NCBI GenBank assembly: GCA_964470965.1
Contig: CAYYIS010000037.1
Coordinates: 1-47,919, forward strand
From: CAYYIS01 sp964470965
GTDB lineage: Bacteria > JAAXHH01 > JABIQT01
DNA length: 47,919 nt
Reading direction: 5' to 3'
Shown here: positions 1 to 9,000 of the stretch, piece by piece
Layout: each line of letters starts with the position of its first letter
How positions within the stretch are numbered: position 1 is the stretch's first letter
Made by a program: the position numbers and the translations under genes
The notes under the pieces: generated by a model
The model's database searches: none
Seen by the model: the letters and a program-made list of their open reading frames with translations, nothing else
What the model was told of the DNA's origin: nothing

Positions 1-43
1 TACTCCCGAAGAAATCTTCCGCAGTCTCATAACGGTTAGCATT

Positions 44-2404
44 ATGGTCAATCAGAAAAAAAGAGGACGAGCTTCCAGGTCGGGTTCGTCCCGTCGTCAG
101 CAAGTCCCAAAATCACACCTTACACTACCTGTTTGGGCATACGATGTGATTGCTTTGACAGGATTGCTGGCAGCGGTAATCGTGTTTTTCTGGGCTATCC
201 TCAGCCAGCAGGCATTTCTCTGGGAGGATGTACCCGAACAATGGTATCCGATGGCGAGTTATACGGCCAGTGAATTGCGTGCGGGAAGGTTTCCTCTTTG
301 GAATCCTTACATATTCGGTGGTATACCTTTTTTTGCGATGATTGATGTGGGCGTACTTTATCCGCTAAACTGGCTATTACTGATATTTGTCGACAACATG
401 ATACTCCGTTACATCGCAGTGGAATTCCATCTCATCGCGCATGTGTATTTGATCGGAGTGTCCATGTATGTTTTCTGTCGGAATACTTCCTTGTCCCATG
501 GTGCGGCTTTTGTCGCAGGTCTGATTTACATGTTATGCGGCGTGACCGTACACCAGATGTTGCATCCCGGCATAATCTTTTCAATCACCTGGTTTCCTAT
601 GGTTTTTATGTTGTTTATGAAGGCGGTTGACCAACTGAACTTTTCATATGCCATAGTGACCGGTGGCCTTCTCGGAATCTTGATTCTGTCTGGGAGTCCT
701 CAGATTTTTGTGTATGTTTCTTATACACTTGGATTCTATTCCCTCTTCTGCGCGATAGAGCGATTCCGGAGTTACGGATTTCATTTTTCCCTTTTAAGGC
801 TGGCCGCAGTGTCCACTGTCGTCATGATTACGGGTGTCTGCCTTGCCGCAGTGAATCTGTTACCGTTGTTTGAACTCATCGATCACTCTTTACGACCTAA
901 TGTTACATATGACATCGCTACCACCTATGCACTGTATCCCCAGGAGCTTATTACATTGTTTATGCCGGACTTCTTTGGCCGGACCGAACCTTCAAACTGG
1001 GATTATTGGGGCCCTGGCCGGACTGAATATGGACATTTCTGGGAAACATATGCGTACATCGGTGTTTTACCGTTGTTATTGGTCTGCGTTTCGTTCACAC
1101 TAAAACGAACGCGGATCACGTGGTTTATGGGGATTCTGGCGATTTTAACCTTTATACTCTCACTAGGCGATACAACGCCCATTTTTCGCCTGGTATTTGA
1201 CGTGATCCCAGGTTTTGATCGATTCCGGAGTCCCGGCCGTCTCAACATACTCTCTGGATTTGCGGTAGCCATTCTGTCTGGTGTTTCTGTAGACTCCCTC
1301 TGTCATCTGAATAATGTTGCGAGGTCCCACTTGATGCGGTTGATAAAAATCATTTGCGGTGTTTTCACCTTGTCTGTCATCATTTATATAGTGTCAGAGG
1401 AACCCATCACCGCCTGGCTGGCTGGAGGTGTGGCATTACAGCACAATGCTAAAGTTGCCATGGCGACGCAAGCGGGACCATTTACATTACTTCTGTTGCT
1501 CTCTATAGGATTCCTATTTACCTGCGCACGTCAAAAACTACGCCACGCCATTCTCATTATGGCTACGGCGGTATTGATTTTTCTTGATCTTTATATAGCG
1601 GGTCATGAATTCAACGCAAGCCCTAACGGACCCGCCTTTTATTATTCCCGATCCTCCTTAATTGATTTTCTTGAAAAAGATCAGGGAGTACGCGGCGGTC
1701 GTGCCCGTACACGTGATGGCGCAAATTTATTAGTGCGCAGAAATGCAGGAATGCTGTATCGCGTGTTTACCTTAGAAGGCTACGTATCACCGCTTCGTCT
1801 TGCCAACACTGTCCCACCCATGTTTGCTGACGAACTAATGAACGTCAAGTACCGAATACTGGTAGATTCGCAAGGCGGTAAAATTGAATTGGTCGACAAC
1901 CCCGACACGATGCCCCATGCGTTCGTAGTACGCAATTACGTTCTAGCACCAGACCGAGAAGCGGTCACGAAAGTAATGTCGGATCCGAATTTTGATTACA
2001 AGACTACCGTGACACTCGATAGGAACCCGTCACTGAATATGGACCTGAGCCCTTTACCGGTCGTTGAACAGGCAAAAGTGGTACATTATGAGCCGAACAA
2101 TATGACGATAACAGTAGATATGAAAGAACCGGGGTTACTTATAGTGGGGGAAGTGTTTTATCCAGCGTGGAAGGCATATGTTGATGGTCGGGAGCAAACA
2201 ATTTACCGGGCGAATGATACGATGAGAGCTATTCCACTCACTACAGGTTCACACAGAGTGGATTTGAAATACAAATCAGGTTTATTCCAATTCGGCGGTG
2301 TGATATCCGGTATAACTCTTATGACAGTGTTAATTAATATTGGTATTCTACGGAAAAGAAGACACGACCATAAAAATGCCGTATTAAACAAACAAGGCCG
2401 GTAA
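44..2404 (+). CDS. YfhO-family multi-pass membrane protein
   Basis: A 786-residue membrane protein of the YfhO family (GT-C-like fold; bacterial members are linked to glycosylation of cell-surface polymers). A basic N-terminus (about 1-30) is followed by a first membrane helix near 35-55, a luminal loop rich in aromatic residues with WNPYIFGG near 85-92 (typical of the family), about ten further hydrophobic helices to about residue 520, a soluble beta-rich C-terminal part (about 540-755) and a last helix before the basic tail. The substrate cannot be read from sequence. The reading frame is open to the left edge and no clear ribosome-binding site precedes the ATG, so the start could lie outside the window. 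The stop codon sits inside a hairpin terminator shared with the convergent gene. Family call is firm; function is inferred. Confidence 0.85.
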   Translation: MVNQKKRGRASRSGSSRRQQVPKSHLTLPVWAYDVIALTGLLAAVIVFFWAILSQQAFLWEDVPEQWYPMASYTASELRAGRFPLWNPYIFGGIPFFAMIDVGVLYPLNWLLLIFVDNMILRYIAVEFHLIAHVYLIGVSMYVFCRNTSLSHGAAFVAGLIYMLCGVTVHQMLHPGIIFSITWFPMVFMLFMKAVDQLNFSYAIVTGGLLGILILSGSPQIFVYVSYTLGFYSLFCAIERFRSYGFHFSLLRLAAVSTVVMITGVCLAAVNLLPLFELIDHSLRPNVTYDIATTYALYPQELITLFMPDFFGRTEPSNWDYWGPGRTEYGHFWETYAYIGVLPLLLVCVSFTLKRTRITWFMGILAILTFILSLGDTTPIFRLVFDVIPGFDRFRSPGRLNILSGFAVAILSGVSVDSLCHLNNVARSHLMRLIKIICGVFTLSVIIYIVSEEPITAWLAGGVALQHNAKVAMATQAGPFTLLLLLSIGFLFTCARQKLRHAILIMATAVLIFLDLYIAGHEFNASPNGPAFYYSRSSLIDFLEKDQGVRGGRARTRDGANLLVRRNAGMLYRVFTLEGYVSPLRLANTVPPMFADELMNVKYRILVDSQGGKIELVDNPDTMPHAFVVRNYVLAPDREAVTKVMSDPNFDYKTTVTLDRNPSLNMDLSPLPVVEQAKVVHYEPNNMTITVDMKEPGLLIVGEVFYPAWKAYVDGREQTIYRANDTMRAIPLTTGSHRVDLKYKSGLFQFGGVISGITLMTVLINIGILRKRRHDHKNAVLNKQGR

Positions 2405-2428
2405 TCAATTAAATAATTACCGGCCTTG
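2393..2428. terminator. Bidirectional terminator hairpin between convergent genes
   Basis: A perfect 13-bp inverted repeat (2393-2405 and 2416-2428) with a 10-nt loop. Read on the minus strand it is followed by a T-rich stretch, so it is a good terminator for the minus-strand operon ending at 2457. On the plus strand it overlaps the stop codon of the YfhO-family gene and has a weaker T tract. Confidence 0.8.
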
Positions 2429-2456
2429 GAAAACTACTTTATTGTTTATGCCATGC

Positions 2457-3542
2457 TTACGCATTCGGCGAGAACGGCAGCGTGATCGTCACAACGGAAT
2501 TGCTTTTTGCAGGCTTAAAACGCCAGGAACGGATACGTCCCTGGACACACCTGACTAAGTTTCTGCTTCCGACTGTGTCGTTCACAACCTCCGTTCTGCT
2601 GACACGTCCATTCGCTGCAATGGTTAGCTTAAGCTGAATGCTACCCTGAAGATTAGGATTGAGCTTCAATTCCCGTTGGTAACAAAATCTCACAGGTCCC
2701 AGGTTTTGACGCAATACTTGGAGGACCGCCGCATCAGAACGGGCTTCCTCGACAGGACCGCCACCACCAGCACCTGCTATTGCGTTAACATCGATATCCA
2801 CGCCGCCGCCCGGACCGGCACCTTCACCACCCAGACTGGTCGCACCACCACCACCTACACCACCACCCAGAAGGGATCCAACATCCATCCCATCGCCACC
2901 GCCACCACGGGAACTACGCCCGCCAGCCGGGCCGACCACGGCGCCTTCACCGACGCCAGCCCCGCTTCCGGATCCGTCAAACGTGGAAGTTCCGCCACGC
3001 TTTACACCACCGACCTGGCCGAGACTAGACTCTAAGTCTGCCGCATTTCCACCGAACGCTACCGACTCCCCACCACCACCTTTGGTCGATAATTGGGCCC
3101 AAACCCCCTGCTGAGCGAGTGCCTGAGCGGCGGCCGCTCTGGCCTGTCCACGCCGGGCACGGGATTCCGCGCGACTGGGTTGGGCGGTACCGCTGGGCGC
3201 GCGCTGTTCGGCACGACTCTGACGCGGTTCCGGTGCTGCCGCTACAACTTCCGGTATTTCTTCTGGCACATCCTCTATTTCCACTTCTTCTTCCGGAGTT
3301 TCGATTTCCGGAGGAGGCGCAGGTGGGGTATCCGGCATAGCGATCTGTGCAACGCGCTTCTGCATCTCTGCGATTCGGTCCAAATCCTCTTCTGGTTCTG
3401 GAAGACTGGCGAAGAAAGCTATACTTCCGAATGCAATTACAAAAACCATTGAACCGAAACTCACCAATTTCCAGTCTATCTGTTCTATCCCAGATTTTTT
3501 AAACTCACGTGGGAACTTAATCTGCGATCTTGGGATTGACAA
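2457..3542 (-). CDS. TonB/AgmX-like energy-transducer protein with Gly-rich linker
   Basis: 361 residues: a basic cytoplasmic N-terminus, one membrane helix at about 25-47, an acidic and Pro-rich segment (about 48-100), an Ala/Arg/Gln-rich segment, a long Gly-rich low-complexity linker (about 150-265) and a folded C-terminal domain (about 270-361) of the AgmX/PglI C-terminal type. That family is related to TonB/TolA C-terminal domains: it has a VRFCYQRELK-like core and ends in a WRFKPAKSNS-type strand. It is expected to carry force from the adjacent ExbB-ExbD stator across the periplasm. Start: the frame begins at TTG, 8 nt after GGAGG, with no nearer ATG fitting as well. It is the last gene of the ExbB-ExbD-ExbD set. 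The partner at the outer membrane is inferred to be the barrel or TPR proteins upstream. Confidence 0.85.
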   Translation of the reverse strand: MSIPRSQIKFPREFKKSGIEQIDWKLVSFGSMVFVIAFGSIAFFASLPEPEEDLDRIAEMQKRVAQIAMPDTPPAPPPEIETPEEEVEIEDVPEEIPEVVAAAPEPRQSRAEQRAPSGTAQPSRAESRARRGQARAAAAQALAQQGVWAQLSTKGGGGESVAFGGNAADLESSLGQVGGVKRGGTSTFDGSGSGAGVGEGAVVGPAGGRSSRGGGGDGMDVGSLLGGGVGGGGATSLGGEGAGPGGGVDIDVNAIAGAGGGGPVEEARSDAAVLQVLRQNLGPVRFCYQRELKLNPNLQGSIQLKLTIAANGRVSRTEVVNDTVGSRNLVRCVQGRIRSWRFKPAKSNSVVTITLPFSPNA

Positions 3543-3592
3543 ATAAAATCCCTCCCCTCATGGGCATGTCTTCAAACACATCGAATAATTGA

Positions 3593-4111
3593 TTAAGAGT
3601 CCGCCGTACTGGTTACTATCAGTCTCATCTTTCCATAATCATTACTCGCGCATAGATACATCACCCGGTATAATGCGGAAAACGGTACTTCGACATCACC
3701 TTGAATAATAACTTCACCTTCGAACTTAGTTCCATACTGCTCCATCGCTTTAGCCGCGGTGGCACGTTTCTCCAATTCCGTGAACATCTGATGGGTAAGC
3801 AACTTCTGATAATCCGTCTGAGCAAATTCAGCCGTTGGCCCCACGTGAACGCCCTCTATAACAATTTCGTTTCTCCCGATTTCGACCGTCAACCCCGGCC
3901 TCGCTTTGTCGGATGCCATGGACTTGGGCAATTCGAGACCTTCCGACGGCGTCACCAGGGCCCCTTCTGCGGAGAACGATTTTAGCAGGAAGGCAAGCAG
4001 GCAAGTAAACATGTCGATCAGAGAGGTCATATTGAGGTCCATCTTGCCGCCTCCTTCTCCCTCGCTCTTATGTTTTTTCTTCCCGCTAGCTGGTTTCGGT
4101 ACAAAATCCAT
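3593..4111 (-). CDS. ExbD/TolR-family stator protein (Asp-bearing copy)
   Basis: 172 residues with ExbD/TolR architecture: a basic cytoplasmic N-terminus (1-23), one membrane helix (about 28-46) and a periplasmic domain. Asp33 in the motif SLIDMF sits where ExbD/TolR proteins carry the proton-binding Asp, so this copy should be able to conduct protons. The helix has an unusual Cys and Lys (MFTCLLAFLLKSF), and the periplasmic part is longer than in ordinary ExbD (about 140 residues in E. coli). It lies between the other ExbD (59 nt upstream) and the AgmX/TonB-like gene and probably forms a heterodimer with the other copy. The start is an ATG after a GGAAGGGGG purine run. Confidence 0.87.
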   Translation of the reverse strand: MDFVPKPASGKKKHKSEGEGGGKMDLNMTSLIDMFTCLLAFLLKSFSAEGALVTPSEGLELPKSMASDKARPGLTVEIGRNEIVIEGVHVGPTAEFAQTDYQKLLTHQMFTELEKRATAAKAMEQYGTKFEGEVIIQGDVEVPFSALYRVMYLCASNDYGKMRLIVTSTADS

Positions 4112-4170
4112 TCATCTACCCCCTTCCCCTGCCGATGGCTGAACTGATCGTTCGTATCAACAGGGATGGC

Positions 4171-4689
4171 CTAAGTAATACCGGGAGACAGGGATACATT
4201 GGGAAACATATTTCGTGGTATCGTCCCGTCCTCCATAAACACTCTGGTCGCATCCATCGTCTTTATGATAACTTCATATTGGATGTCCTGCGCCGATGCG
4301 ATCATGATATCATTTTCGTCTTCGAACTCACCTCTGACCTGCTGTTTCAGATCCCAAAGTTTTTGGCCCAATGCTTCGTAATCATACTCCGTTCCCTTTA
4401 AGGGGATGATCGGAAGGCGCGCTTTTTCAGACGTAATCGTGAATCCCTGAGAAGTGATCGCTACCGCCAACGATAGCTTGGGTGGCGGTTCCTCGGCCTC
4501 CTCATTCAGACCCGTGGATGCACCGCCGCCAGAAGACGGTAGATCAATCGGAATCATCGCTAGTTTCGTGTATTCCGACGATGCCATAATAACCGGGATG
4601 AGAATCATCACGAAATTCATGTACGGCGTCAGATCAAGTTCTTCGGCTTCTTCTGTGTGCGTGCGTGCTTTTGAAGGTTTAAATGCCAT
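4171..4689 (-). CDS. ExbD/TolR-family stator protein with Asn in place of the pore Asp
   Basis: 172 residues of the ExbD/TolR family: a cytoplasmic N-terminus, a membrane helix at about 21-40 and a periplasmic domain. The family consensus LTPLIDxxxxL reads LTPYMNFVMIL here, so Asn25 replaces the conserved Asp that carries the proton in ExbD, TolR and MotB. The copy therefore looks unable to take part directly in proton transfer and may be a structural half of a heterodimer with the neighbouring ExbD, which keeps its Asp. A strong AGGAGG lies 8 nt before the ATG, and the gene starts 12 nt after the ExbB stop, which implies co-translation. Confidence 0.87.
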   Translation of the reverse strand: MAFKPSKARTHTEEAEELDLTPYMNFVMILIPVIMASSEYTKLAMIPIDLPSSGGGASTGLNEEAEEPPPKLSLAVAITSQGFTITSEKARLPIIPLKGTEYDYEALGQKLWDLKQQVRGEFEDENDIMIASAQDIQYEVIIKTMDATRVFMEDGTIPRNMFPNVSLSPGIT

Positions 4690-4701
4690 CCTGCTAACCT
4701 C

Positions 4702-5370
4702 CTAGTTCGACGTACGCGCAGCCAACATGTTAATTAATTTCACCGAATATTCATCGATGTCATCGGTTATTTCCGTGATCTTTTCACGGAAAGAGGCGTT
4801 GGCCACGATCATAGGAACCGCAACCATCAGACCGGTCATCGTACAGAGCAATGCCGCTGAAATTCCACCCGCCAGCATGGCACCTTTAAGCGCCGGATCG
4901 ATATTGGGAGAACCCAAGGCGCTAAAGGATTTAATCAATCCGTATACCGTACCGAGCAGACCAAGCAACGTGGCCACCTGACCGATCATAGCGATGAAGC
5001 TGACTCGCTTGCTCAGGAGCGGGAGCACTTCAAGGGTCGCTTCATCGACCGCCGTCTGAATCATTCGGGGATCCGTGCCGGCATGCTGCAAACCTTTCTT
5101 ACAGACTCGTGGCAGAGCACCGTCTGGTTCGGAATCACACAATTCGATTGCCATATCGATCTTGTTGGTACTGATGAGTTTCGTGATTTCCAGCATAAAC
5201 CGCTGACTATTTACACTTGCTCTCTTGATCAGGTAGTTCCAACGTTCAAAGATGAGAACGACACCGATCACACCGGCGGTCGCCGTAATCCACAAAAAGG
5301 CAAAACCTTCTTCCGTCGGCATATAACCCTCGGAATATGTCCTCAAGAATTCCATAAATTCATGAAGCAT
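4702..5370 (-). CDS. MotA/TolQ/ExbB-family proton channel protein
   Basis: 222 residues with the three-helix MotA/TolQ/ExbB layout: helix 1 near 25-42, a cytoplasmic domain, helix 2 near 120-148 with the signature LLGLLGTVYGLIKSFSALG, and helix 3 near 165-190 with SAALLCTMTGLMVAVP, including the pore threonines. It should form the pentameric part of an ExbB5-ExbD2-type stator with the two ExbD proteins just downstream, converting proton flow into movement of the AgmX/TonB-like protein. GGAGGG lies 9 nt before the ATG. A 290-bp gap with a small hairpin separates it from the preceding gene, so it may have its own promoter or be read through from it. Confidence 0.9.
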   Translation of the reverse strand: MLHEFMEFLRTYSEGYMPTEEGFAFLWITATAGVIGVVLIFERWNYLIKRASVNSQRFMLEITKLISTNKIDMAIELCDSEPDGALPRVCKKGLQHAGTDPRMIQTAVDEATLEVLPLLSKRVSFIAMIGQVATLLGLLGTVYGLIKSFSALGSPNIDPALKGAMLAGGISAALLCTMTGLMVAVPMIVANASFREKITEITDDIDEYSVKLINMLAARTSN

Positions 5371-5407
5371 GCTCTAACCCTCCATTTGTTAATTGCATTG
5401 TGATTAC

Positions 5408-5440
5408 AGGCACCTAGATACATCTGGTAGTCGGGTGCCT
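5408..5440. other. Hairpin upstream of exbB-like gene
   Basis: A 7-bp inverted repeat (5408-5414 and 5434-5440) with a nested 4-bp repeat in the loop, about 40 nt before the start of the ExbB-like gene. It lacks a T tract on the minus strand, so it is more likely an mRNA structure or processing site than a terminator. On the plus strand it is followed by TTTT but no plus-strand gene precedes it. Confidence 0.35.
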
Positions 5441-5660
5441 TTTGATTCAATGAATAGCGTGGCGTGGCGAATCCTTGTCATGATAGCTAGGTTATAACGT
5501 CATCGCTTAATGATTCATACATTAATCGAAGTTTTGATTTAGTCAAGGAATAATTCAGAGCTCCAATTATCTCGGCCCCATTAGCACAATCATCAGGCCT
5601 CCATTGCGCTTCAGGCTTAACAGGGGAATGTACGTGTGACAGGGAATTGCCTATCCCCAT

Positions 5661-6035
5661 TTAATTCTGCCATTCTGCTTTCGGCGGGGGAGGAAGAACA
5701 TTTGGAAATAGCATTAAAATATCTACAATGGGTGAACTGACCTCCATTTCGCTCCCTAGTCTTATCACGGGGAAAAAAGACCGTGTGGACTGGCCCACTT
5801 TTACCGCTGAAAAACTGGCGTTCGGTCTATTTTGAGTAAACTGTATCAGCGGTCTGGCCGGCTCTGCCGTAATGGCTTCAGTGAAAATGACTTCACGGTC
5901 TTCACCTTCGATATCTTCTACAGCCGCACCGGTAGTATCCTGATCAGCTGCCTGCCCTCGGGCCTGTTCGATCGGTATAATCACAATACTCAACATCATG
6001 AATAACATTCCGATTACAACACGATTTGTTGACAT
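5661..6035 (-). CDS. Small secreted protein of unknown function
   Basis: 124 residues, not recognised. A signal peptide is likely (hydrophobic stretch about 6-22, possible cleavage after RGQA), followed by an acidic segment and a C-terminal half with a predicted beta character ending in a Pro-rich tail (LPPPP). GGGAG lies 8 nt before the ATG, and the gene begins 24 nt after the stop of the giant TPR gene, so they are probably co-transcribed. Its position inside the TPR-ExbB-ExbD-AgmX set suggests a periplasmic or outer-membrane accessory part. It has no lipobox cysteine. The gene call is good; the function is unknown. Confidence 0.75.
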   Translation of the reverse strand: MSTNRVVIGMLFMMLSIVIIPIEQARGQAADQDTTGAAVEDIEGEDREVIFTEAITAEPARPLIQFTQNRPNASFSAVKVGQSTRSFFPVIRLGSEMEVSSPIVDILMLFPNVLPPPPKAEWQN

Positions 6036-6059
6036 TTTTTATACTCCCGTGTCTGTGCT

Positions 6060-9000
6060 TTATGGCTGCCGCACTGGGGTTTCATCCGGATTTTCTAATG
6101 ATGGCTCGGCAGGTAGGGGACTCTCCTGCATGGCATCCTCAGTGCCTGGCATACGTCGTTGGTCGGGAGGCAAGCGATAGAACTCTCGAACCACCTCTAT
6201 GTTTTCTGCTGTCTGCGGTACGCGATCCACACCGCGGATTTCTATCACGAGACTTTCACCGGCAGGCGTGCCTTCGACCATTATCCCCAGCACGTTTTGA
6301 GAGGACCCCATGATATTAGGAGTCAAGTCAAATGTCTGAGGTGTACCGGGATCGTTCGTTTCGGTTTTACCCGCACTGAAGCCATTGACAAATATCTCAT
6401 AGGCAGCAGTCGAGGCTATAACCGCTATAACGGAATCAGGGATACCATATATCATGAACGCTTTCCGCACATAAAGCAAGGAATCTGCACCCATTCCCGT
6501 TGAATCTGGTCCGCTACCCCAGATCGCGCTTGCTGACGATTGTTCGAGTCCGGAGAGTGTATTAATGGACACCGGGTAGGATCCTTGTCGTGCATTAAGC
6601 CAATTAGCTCCGGTAGGCAGGAACTCATTCTCCGACAAGGTACGATCGGGCGTCGCATTCAACTGCCAGGAAGTATCGGAGTCGTAAGTAAAATAAAAGT
6701 TCTCCGCTGGCGGTGGGTACATATCCGGATCCAATTCGGTCAATTTGGTGTTGATCCTGCCAACGACCTCGGCCGTTTCGGGATAAATTTCTTCGTAACC
6801 TAGACCTGTTTCGTACAATTCCAAAGCCGCATTACGCAGGTTAAAGTTAAGATCATCGAAACCACCTGGGCTGGTCGACATGTCGTTTAATACCAAAGAT
6901 GCCTCCGCATTGGCATACGCATCCGCATTTTCCCCACTTTCGGCCACGATGGAATCGATCTGGGCGACACGATCAAAATATCTGTTGGATATCTCCTCCG
7001 AATATTTTACTAGTTCATGAAATCGAAGACCAGTGTCGTGTTGAAATTCAACCAGATGGATTTTCATACTGTCTATTCGTGATTGATCGATACCCATAGT
7101 GGTTGCCTGCTCAATTGCACTCTCGTACTTCAAGGACATTTGCCTTGCAATTTCCAGTGCCATATCACTGTAGGTTGGCAGAATCTGCCCATCGAGAATC
7201 GCGTACAAGCGATCACCGAAAGAAAATGTATCGGTAATTGTTTCTGGACTGTACATGAGACTGTCCGTTAAGTGGACCCATTGCCTGAACTCTTTATCAA
7301 AACTGTTCACTATGCCTGGAATGCGATCCTCATTCATTCTAATCGGTCGCAGAACTATTTCCATCGCTTCTTCTTGAGCGCGCTCGGTAGCAGGTCCGGT
7401 GAGCTCGAAACCGTCTGGTTGTGGTTTTTTATAATCCACAGCTTCTTGGAATGAGGGCAGCACCTCGCTGGTGATCTGTTGCTCTACTGCCTGCAGGCCT
7501 TGCGTATAGAATGTGTTGGGAACGATGATATCGGCCAATTCTCTACCCAATTGGTCAATGATATTTTTGGGCGCGTCAGGTACTGGTATTTCATAGAAAT
7601 GATCCAGGAAATACGTGTAGGGTTCTGCGACCAGTTCAGCGATATGAAGTTGGAGGTCTATCACCCGGGTCTTAGCCTTGGTCACCCATTGATTTTCGGT
7701 AGAGTCTAGTTGTGTTGTGGTGAGTACACTGTCGTGTGTCGCATTCCATGTGGTGTCGAAACTGATATCCGCATAATCCTCAGCGCGTTTCAAGTTCACT
7801 AGTTCAAGCGGCTCAATGGCCTGCGTCAGAAAACCGATGCCATTCGCATTCAATTCCTTAAGCTCTTCCTGCCGCTTCAAAATTTCATCGGACATCGGTG
7901 GTGCTTCCTGATGAAGCCATGCCATTGCCATTTCTTCATAAGTCTCGCTCAATTGATAAGCCGCTTGCGCCCCTTTGATCGAGCCGCTCAAAATAACGCC
8001 GTCGTAATACTCCTGCAATTTCGCTCCAAGTTCTTTTTTGTGCTCAAAATTCGCGTCCAATGTTTCCTGTGGTTGAACCAGTTTTATCGCGTCATAATCA
8101 GGATGGAGCATGGTCGCAAGATGCATGTACGCTTCACCGCGGAAGAAATTGTTTCCGTCCAAATCACGATTTTGGAGAGCTTCACTCGTTGTTATAGCCT
8201 CCAGGAATTTGGCTTCCGCTTCGTCGAACTGATCAAGTTCGAGGTGATATTCTGCTATATCGTAGTGAATCTTGACGGCAAGCGGATTGTCCGGGTTTTG
8301 TTTGGCAAAACGGTCGAAGTGTTCGTTGGCTTTGGCCAGGTCACCACCCTTAATAAAAGCCGTCCCCATCTCAAACTGGACCTGTTTAACAAGCTGATTG
8401 CTCGGATCTTCTACAGCAAACCGATCAAATGCATCCGATGCCCTGTCCAAATCTTTAGCCTTCAACCAAGCTTGTGCTACCTTATAGGAACGATCGGCAC
8501 CCGCATCTTCCGGGAATTCCGTGGAGTAATCTTCATACGAACTGGCTACACTGGACCAATTTTCCAGTTCCGTAAAGTCAAAGATCCTGTTCTTGAGCGC
8601 ATCGAGCCGGAATTCCGACTGGGGGAACTGTACCAGGAAATCCGCATATACTTCCACCGCGCTCTGGTAGTCTCCACCTTCGTCGAAAGCGAGTGCTGCT
8701 TCCCACATGGCCGTATCCGCGAAACTGATCTCATATTGGTCTACCAAATCCAGCCATACCTTAGCCGCCTTATCATAAGCATTGGCGGACTCAGCCGTCA
8801 TACCACTCTCTTTGTATTTACCGGCGACCTGCTTGTACGCAATTCCTGCATTGTAGAGTGATGTAGGCGCGTTATCTGAATTCGGATAGGTGCGCGCCCC
8901 GCGTACATACTCCTCGGCTGATGCGAGCATTGCCAGAATATCGCCGCTTGCTTTAGCATTTTCAAAATTGTCATGGGCGTCATTGGTAATCGCGCCGATA

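Noticed and set aside
7911..8861. A 316-codon open frame on the plus strand, opposite the jelly-roll TPR gene.
   Set aside because: It is antisense to a strongly supported TPR gene and has no protein features of its own.
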